Source: Prorocentrum cordatum
Taxonomy: Eukaryota > Sar > Dinophyceae > Prorocentrales > Prorocentraceae
Assembly (NCBI GenBank): GCA_963575745.1
Contig: CAUYUJ010014257.1
Location: forward strand, 98,969-162,968
Length of the DNA stretch: 64,000 bases
Direction of reading: 5' to 3'
Position 1 is the first letter of the stretch; each line of letters begins with the position of its first letter. This document shows positions 59,414 to 64,000 of the stretch, piece after piece. Below the pieces are notes generated by a model. The model searched no databases. It saw nothing but the letters and a program-made list of their open reading frames with translations, and was not told the DNA's origin. Made by a program: the position numbers and the translations under genes.

Positions 59414-59609
59414 GGCGGCGAGCGAGGGGGGGAAATGAAAAGGAAAAGGCCTTCTCAGAAGGCTCGGAAGTTCCCCGGCCTTCTGAGGAGTGATCTAAGC
59501 CTTTCCCGAAGACGCAGGAAACTTCTCAGAAGGCGCGAGGGCTTCTGAGAAGTCCCGCCGCCTTCTGAGAAGGCCTTCTCCTTCTCACTTCCCCCCCTCG
59601 CTCGCCGCC
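59414..59609. mobile_element. 196-bp foldback element with 49-bp inverted repeats
   Basis: Arms 59414-59462 and 59561-59609 are reverse complements at 46 of 49 positions; all three differences are A/G transitions. Outer ends start GGCGGCGAGCGAGGGGGG. The 98-bp centre itself contains several short palindromes of the form CTTCTNAGAAG (59525, 59552, 59562). No coding capacity and no clear target duplication (AAGAC occurs near both ends but offset). MITE-like. Confidence 0.85.
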
Positions 59610-59964
59610 AAAAGACGCCGAAAGAAGGGCCACCTAGGGCTCAAGAGGGGCTCTGATTCGAAGGCCGCTTCCTAGATTGCGGTCGGGAAGCCTACTCGTG
59701 GCTTAGGCTCGCCGTGGCCAGACGAGCCACTTCGTTCCTCAGTCGGCGCTCCTTCTGGTGGCACGATCACTGCACCCCCCTTCCCTCACTCCCTCCCCTC
59801 TGCCGTCTCCCCCTTGATCGTTCCCCGTCCCTCCCGCGTCGCCAGCTCTCTGCTCCCTCTTGCGGTTCTTGCACAGGTGATGCCCAACGAGGTGCAGCAC
59901 GCTCTCCCAACCTGCCCCTCGTTGTGTTGACCCGATCGGGAGGTGGTTGGTCATGCTTATCGCC

Positions 59965-60479
59965 AACATGCACTGGCAAGCATCATCATCACCATCAGCA
60001 CACATCATCGTCAGCATCACCACCACCACTTCCACAATAATGATCATCATCATCGCCATCATCATCACCACCATCACCATGATCATCGTCACCTTCATCG
60101 TCATCATTATCATCGACAGCAGCATACCATCAGCATCACCATCACTATCATCAACAACAGTATCATCGTCATCGGCACTACCATCGTCTTCATCATCATC
60201 ATCGTCATCGTCATCATCCACGATCAGAGTTACCATTCACCGTTCACCATCATCATCCATCAGTCTTCATTCATCATCATCATTATCATCAGCTTGTTCA
60301 GCATCATCATCATCACCATCATTATCATCATAGTCGTAAACATCATCCATCACCATCCATCATCACCAGCCTCATCATCACCATCATCACCAGCAACTTC
60401 AACATCATCATCACCACCACCATCATCATCATCATCATCATCATCGTCATCGCCATCGTCATCGTCATCGTCATCGTCA

Positions 60480-60510
<31 letters not shown>

Positions 60511-60600
60511 CAACATCGCCACCACCATGATGATCATCATCATCATCATCATCATCATCATTATCATCATCCTCATCATCATCCTCATGATCATCACTGA
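59965..60600. repeat. CAT/ATC trinucleotide microsatellite
   Basis: CAT/CAC/CGT triplets for over 600 bp, (CAT)n purest at 60425-60450 and 60482-60510. Poly-Ile, Ser or His in the plus phases and Met/Asp on the minus strand. Confidence 0.95.
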
Positions 60601-61550
60601 TGTAACAACCATCGCGAACGCCGACGTCAAGGTCATCACCACCACCACCACCATCACCGCACCAGCGCTGTCATCATCATGTCTGTCATCGTCTCCAGCA
60701 CCACCACGCTCCTCGTCGCTGTCGTCGCCGCCACCGCATATCACCAGCACTGCCGCCATCGCCATCACCAACGGCAGAACCATCACCGCACAGCTTTGCC
60801 ACCGCCCTCAGCCGCTCTTCGCCCAGGCGGCCAGCGCGGCGCCGCGCTGGCCCCCCGGGCTTTCCTGCCCCCGCGCCGTGCCCAGGCGGCCAGCGCGGCC
60901 AGCTGCGCTGGCCCCCCCGGGCTTCCTGCCCCGGCCCCCGCGCCGGCGCCGCCGCCGCGCCGCTGCCTGGAAGGGCCACGGCGGAGCTCTCGCGTGGAGG
61001 TCGGCGGCGGGGCCGACCATGGAGGATCGGGGCAGCCAAAGCCGCAGGGACGCGGCTGGTGATCGTTTTCTCATTCATTGTTTTGCCGATCGGCGAGGGC
61101 CCCCTCCTGCGAAGTGTCCTGATCCTTCTGCGAAGTGTCCTGATCCTCCCACTCCCTCTCCTCCTCTCCCCTCTTCCTGCCCGTTTCTCTCCTGCGCCCC
61201 CTGGACCTCTCCTGGAGCACGTTCTGTCCGGGAGTCCCAGGCGAGCCCCGCCGTGGCGACGAGGACGCCCCTCGGGACGCCACAAAGGTGAGAAATCAAA
61301 CAAAACGACCGCGTCGGCGAGGGCCCCCCTTCCCCCCTGAGTAGATCTTGGCTATTTTGGGTGGCGCCTGTTGCAGGCAGGTGGAGACTCCCCCAGAAAG
61401 ACGCGCCGTTGCAGGCAGTCGCACTCGGCAGAGGTCCAGAGCCAGACCCCCCTCTCCTCCCCCTCCCCTTCGCCCGATGTCGAAACGCCGAACAAGAAAA
61501 CGCTCATATGCCTGGAGGCTGGCGCCAGCACCAACGTCGGCGCTGGCCTC
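60601..61550. other. No recognisable gene
   Basis: GC-rich to moderate DNA with Arg/Pro/Ala-rich frames. A local duplication gcccaggcggccagcgcgg is visible at 60826 and 60880, and gcgaagtgtcctgatcct is repeated in tandem at 61112 and 61131. Nothing else supported. Confidence 0.5.
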
Positions 61551-61558
61551 CGTCGAGG

Positions 61559-61745
61559 GAAGACGATCCCTGTCTCGGTGCTTTTGGCAACATTCGGGAT
61601 TCGGTGATGGCAGAGATTCGGAAGATGATCCCAGTCTCGGTGATGGTGGTAGTTATCTTCGGGAGTCGGTGATGGTGGTACCATTCGGGATTCGGTACTA
61701 TTCGGAAGATGATCCCAGTCTCGGTGGTGGCAGAGATTTGACCAC
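61559..61745. repeat. Short tandem repeat around GATCCCAGTCTCGGTG
   Basis: gaagatgatcccagtctcgg begins at 61621 and again at 61705 (84 bp apart), with a diverged copy at about 61560. Intervening 'attcgggattcggt' strings add a finer repeat. Confidence 0.75.
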
Positions 61746-62242
61746 CAACGATAGAATGATGTAGGATCATTTTTCCTCAGTGGAGTCAGCCCTCTGTGTT
61801 GGTGTTGGTGCCCATCCCCAAGCCTCCATGGGATGCAACCATCGTTTTGGGGGTAAGGCCCGCCTCGTTTTCGAAGGTGACTCGACGCTACTTCCGGCGG
61901 CTTCCTCTGGCACTCTTCGTGCGCCTGGGCGCCCCTGAGGCCCAGACGGGGCATCGTGTGGCCGGCCTCTCGGGGGGGGGGGCAAAGTTTCGAGGTTCAA
62001 GGTCTTCCGCTGATCTCATCGGTCCTCGCCGGTAGCAACTCATGGGAGCCGTGTATGTCCTCAGCACGCCGTCTCTAGGGTGCATTCGCGTGCGCTAGCG
62101 TCTGGTAATCGATGGCCAACCCGAGTCCCCCAAACACGAGTCTTATTCTATCCCGCTTCGTTCTTTGTCCAAGGCTCTTCACTCAAGCAGTGGCGAAGCG
62201 TCCCGGCGTGCCTATAGCCTTCTAAGAACCTTTTGTGGTTTC

Positions 62243-62360
62243 CACGAAATGTTCTCATATCATTATTGGTTGATACTGTCTTGTTTTAACACCTCGGGTT
62301 TATGTTCTAAGAGCAGTGCTTTTGTTCTTAGAATATGTTTGGGTTCTAAGAACATTTCGT
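62243..62360. repeat. Nested inverted repeats in AT-richer island
   Basis: ACGAAATGTTCT (62243-62254) is the exact reverse complement of 62349-62360. Inside, TGTTCTTAGAA (62323-62333) pairs perfectly with 62344-62354 across a 10-base loop. The region (62200-62370) is markedly AT-richer than its surroundings. Could be a small foldback element. Confidence 0.7.
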
Positions 62361-62734
62361 TGTAGGACTATAGGATCGGGCCCGACGAAAGAGGGGGATG
62401 GGGAAAGGGGGAGTTACCAAATCTGCTGCATGCAGCTGGTTTCGGCCCCACCGAGGGGCCCATTCCTCGATAGATGGCCGCCTCCGGTGCCGGGAGGCGC
62501 CGGGAAAATCAGCTACGTGAGCTGATTCTCACCCCCCCCCTCTGCTATCCCCCCCTTTCGCCCAGCCCGATAGGAATGCCAGGACGGTCTGTCCCCGCTC
62601 AAGATTCATGGCAGTTCTTCGGCCGTACCGTGCCGGCGTGGACTTCTGGCAGCGGCGGCGGGCGGCGCAGAGCGTCCTATAGGGGCGGCTGGCCTGAGTC
62701 CCTGGGCGCGTGCGAACTTCAGAACTCTCCTCGC

Positions 62735-62792
62735 CCTCGTCGTCGTCGTCGTCGTCCTCGTCCTCCTCCTCCTCCTCCTCCCTCTGTCCCGC
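62735..62792. repeat. CGT/CCT microsatellite
   Basis: (CGT)n followed by (CCT)n, about 58 bp. Produces only Ser runs. Confidence 0.9.
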
Positions 62793-63034
62793 GACGGCGG
62801 CATGGTTTTCGGCCAAGTTCGTTCGCCTGACAGCGCCTCGCCGCTGCAGGCTCGTTTTCGCAACTCGGCCAGGGTCAGGGACATTCGTCCGCAAGTCCTT
62901 GTTGCATTTCAGGACCACGATGCGAATCAAAGGCCAACAACAAATTACCCCAGTGCGACCCTACCTAGGAGTTGGAGCCCCTAGGAAAGCAGCATTGGTA
63001 GTAACGGTAAACGCCGTCCTCCTCCTTCTCCTCA

Positions 63035-63345
63035 TCGTCGTAGTTGCCTTTGCTTTTTCTTGTTTTTGCTGTTGCTTGGTATTGCTTTTGCTTTGCCTTC
63101 GCACACACACGCATGCTTTTGCATTCGCTCACCGGGTGGGCTCTCTGATCGTACTGTTGCACATTGCTTTTGCTTTGCCTTTCCTTTGCTTTGCTTTTGC
63201 TTTTGCTTTTGCTTTGCATTGCGTTGCTAGTGCTTTGCTTTGCTGTTGCTGTTGCTGTAGCTTAGTTCAGCAAGGCTAAGCTAAGCTAAGCCTTTTGCTT
63301 TTGCTTTGCTTTTGCTTGGTTTTGCATTTGCTTTTGTAGTGACCT
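63035..63345. repeat. TTTGCT-type pyrimidine/G minisatellite
   Basis: Imperfect repeats of TTGC, TTTTGC and TTTGCT, with a pure GCTAA-type run (aaggctaagctaagctaagcc) at 63271-63292. Hydrophobic frames through it are by-products. Confidence 0.85.
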
Positions 63346-63355
63346 TGGCCTCTAC

Positions 63356-63850
63356 GTGCTCGTCGTGGGACGCTTGGTAGGGACTTCGGCCACTAGTGCA
63401 TGTCGTTGGACGCTTGGTAGGGACCTCGGCCACTACGTGCAAGTCGTGGGACGTCTTGTAGGGACCTCGGCCTCTAGTGCTGGTCGTGGGACGCTTTGTA
63501 GTGACCTCGGCCTCTACGCGCTTGTCGTGGGACGCTTGGTACGGACCTCGGCCACTAGTGCATGTCGTTGGACGCTTGGTAGGGACCTCGGCCACTACAT
63601 GCAAGTCGTGGGACGTCTTGTAGTGACCTCGGCCTCTAGTGCTGGTCGTGGGACGCTTTGTAGTGACCTCGGACTCTGCGTGCTCGTCGTGGGACGCTTG
63701 GTAGGGACCTCGGCCACTAGTGCATGTCGTTGGACGCTTGGTAGGGACCTCGGCCACTACGTGCAAGTCGTAGGACGTTTTGTAGGGACCTCGGCCTCCA
63801 GTGCTGACGCTTTGTAGTGATCTCGGCCTCTACGCGCTGGTCGAGGGTGT
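63356..63850. repeat. 40-bp tandem repeat with 163-bp higher-order unit
   Basis: A unit of about 40 bp (TCGTGGGACGCTTGGTAGGG plus ACCTCGGCCACTA...) recurs at least eleven times. Every fourth unit is most alike: tgcaagtcgt(g/a)ggacgt(c/t)ttgtag at 63437, 63600 and 63763 gives a 163-bp period. Reading frames on both strands are open across it because the unit lacks stops in some phases. Confidence 0.9.
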
Positions 63851-64000
63851 GATGTTAGTCGAGTGCAGTGCTGGTGGGGCTTGAGTGTCGGTGCTAGCGT
63901 CTCAACAGGCCGCGGGAGGAAGTTCAGGGAAAAGAACGTCGCTGGTGGGGCGTTAGTGGGGAGTTGTGTCCCCTCGCCGCTGCTGTTGCCGTTGCTTTGA

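Noticed and set aside
63281-63817. Repeat protein on either strand in the 40-bp array
   Set aside because: Both strands are open because the unit lacks stop codons; no initiation context or domain.

Overview
The window reads as nuclear DNA of a dinoflagellate: GC-rich, with no compact single-copy host gene that I can recognise, and filled with decayed mobile elements, satellites and microsatellites. The assignment rests on several features: a Ty1/Copia lineage with a CCCH-finger gag and a methyltransferase-like ORF downstream, a tyrosine-recombinase retroelement carrying a second methyltransferase-like domain, and an intron with a GC donor and an AG|G acceptor. All of this is inference from sequence alone. 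I cannot name a species.

Layout. 1-1.6 kb: CTC microsatellite and GC-rich filler. 1.9-2.6 kb: fragment of a LINE endonuclease. 2.9-13.3 kb: a broken Copia-type retrotransposon in order gag, protease, integrase, RT, RNase H. 13.4-19.7 kb: associated ORFs, including a methyltransferase-like one, several unknown ones and one with an HGT motif. This 3-19 kb stretch is visibly less GC-rich and carries a dispersed 11-bp palindrome family. 20.2-30.5 kb (minus strand): a Helitron-like element with a zinc finger, a DUF6570-like region, a Rep-like HPH motif and a PIF1-like helicase, two convincing introns and several disabling changes. 31-35.4 kb: satellites. 35.4-42.5 kb: a tyrosine-recombinase retrotransposon with complete split direct repeats (A1...B1-A2-B2), gag-like, RT/RNase H, recombinase and methyltransferase-like domains. 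43-47 kb: tandem repeats, a 100-bp N gap and a 1.4-kb heptamer array. 47.4-51.1 kb: a frameshifted DDE (MULE-like) transposase pseudogene. 51.4-52.6 kb: a duplicated two-module coding segment. 52.8-53.5 kb: an octamer minisatellite that switches strand. 53.5-57.1 kb: a decayed D5-type primase-helicase and a polymerase-like gene, resembling the replication genes of large DNA viruses or plasmids. Three related ~180-bp foldback repeats punctuate 51-58 kb. 57.8-64 kb: microsatellites, another foldback element and a 40/163-bp tandem array.

Taken together, the block records successive insertions of at least five element classes. Most of their ORFs are broken by single stop codons or one-base shifts, so they look recently inactivated rather than ancient. 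The most noteworthy items are the split-repeat recombinase retrotransposon with a methyltransferase domain, the CGGCTNAGCCG palindrome family, and the foldback-punctuated D5/polymerase block.
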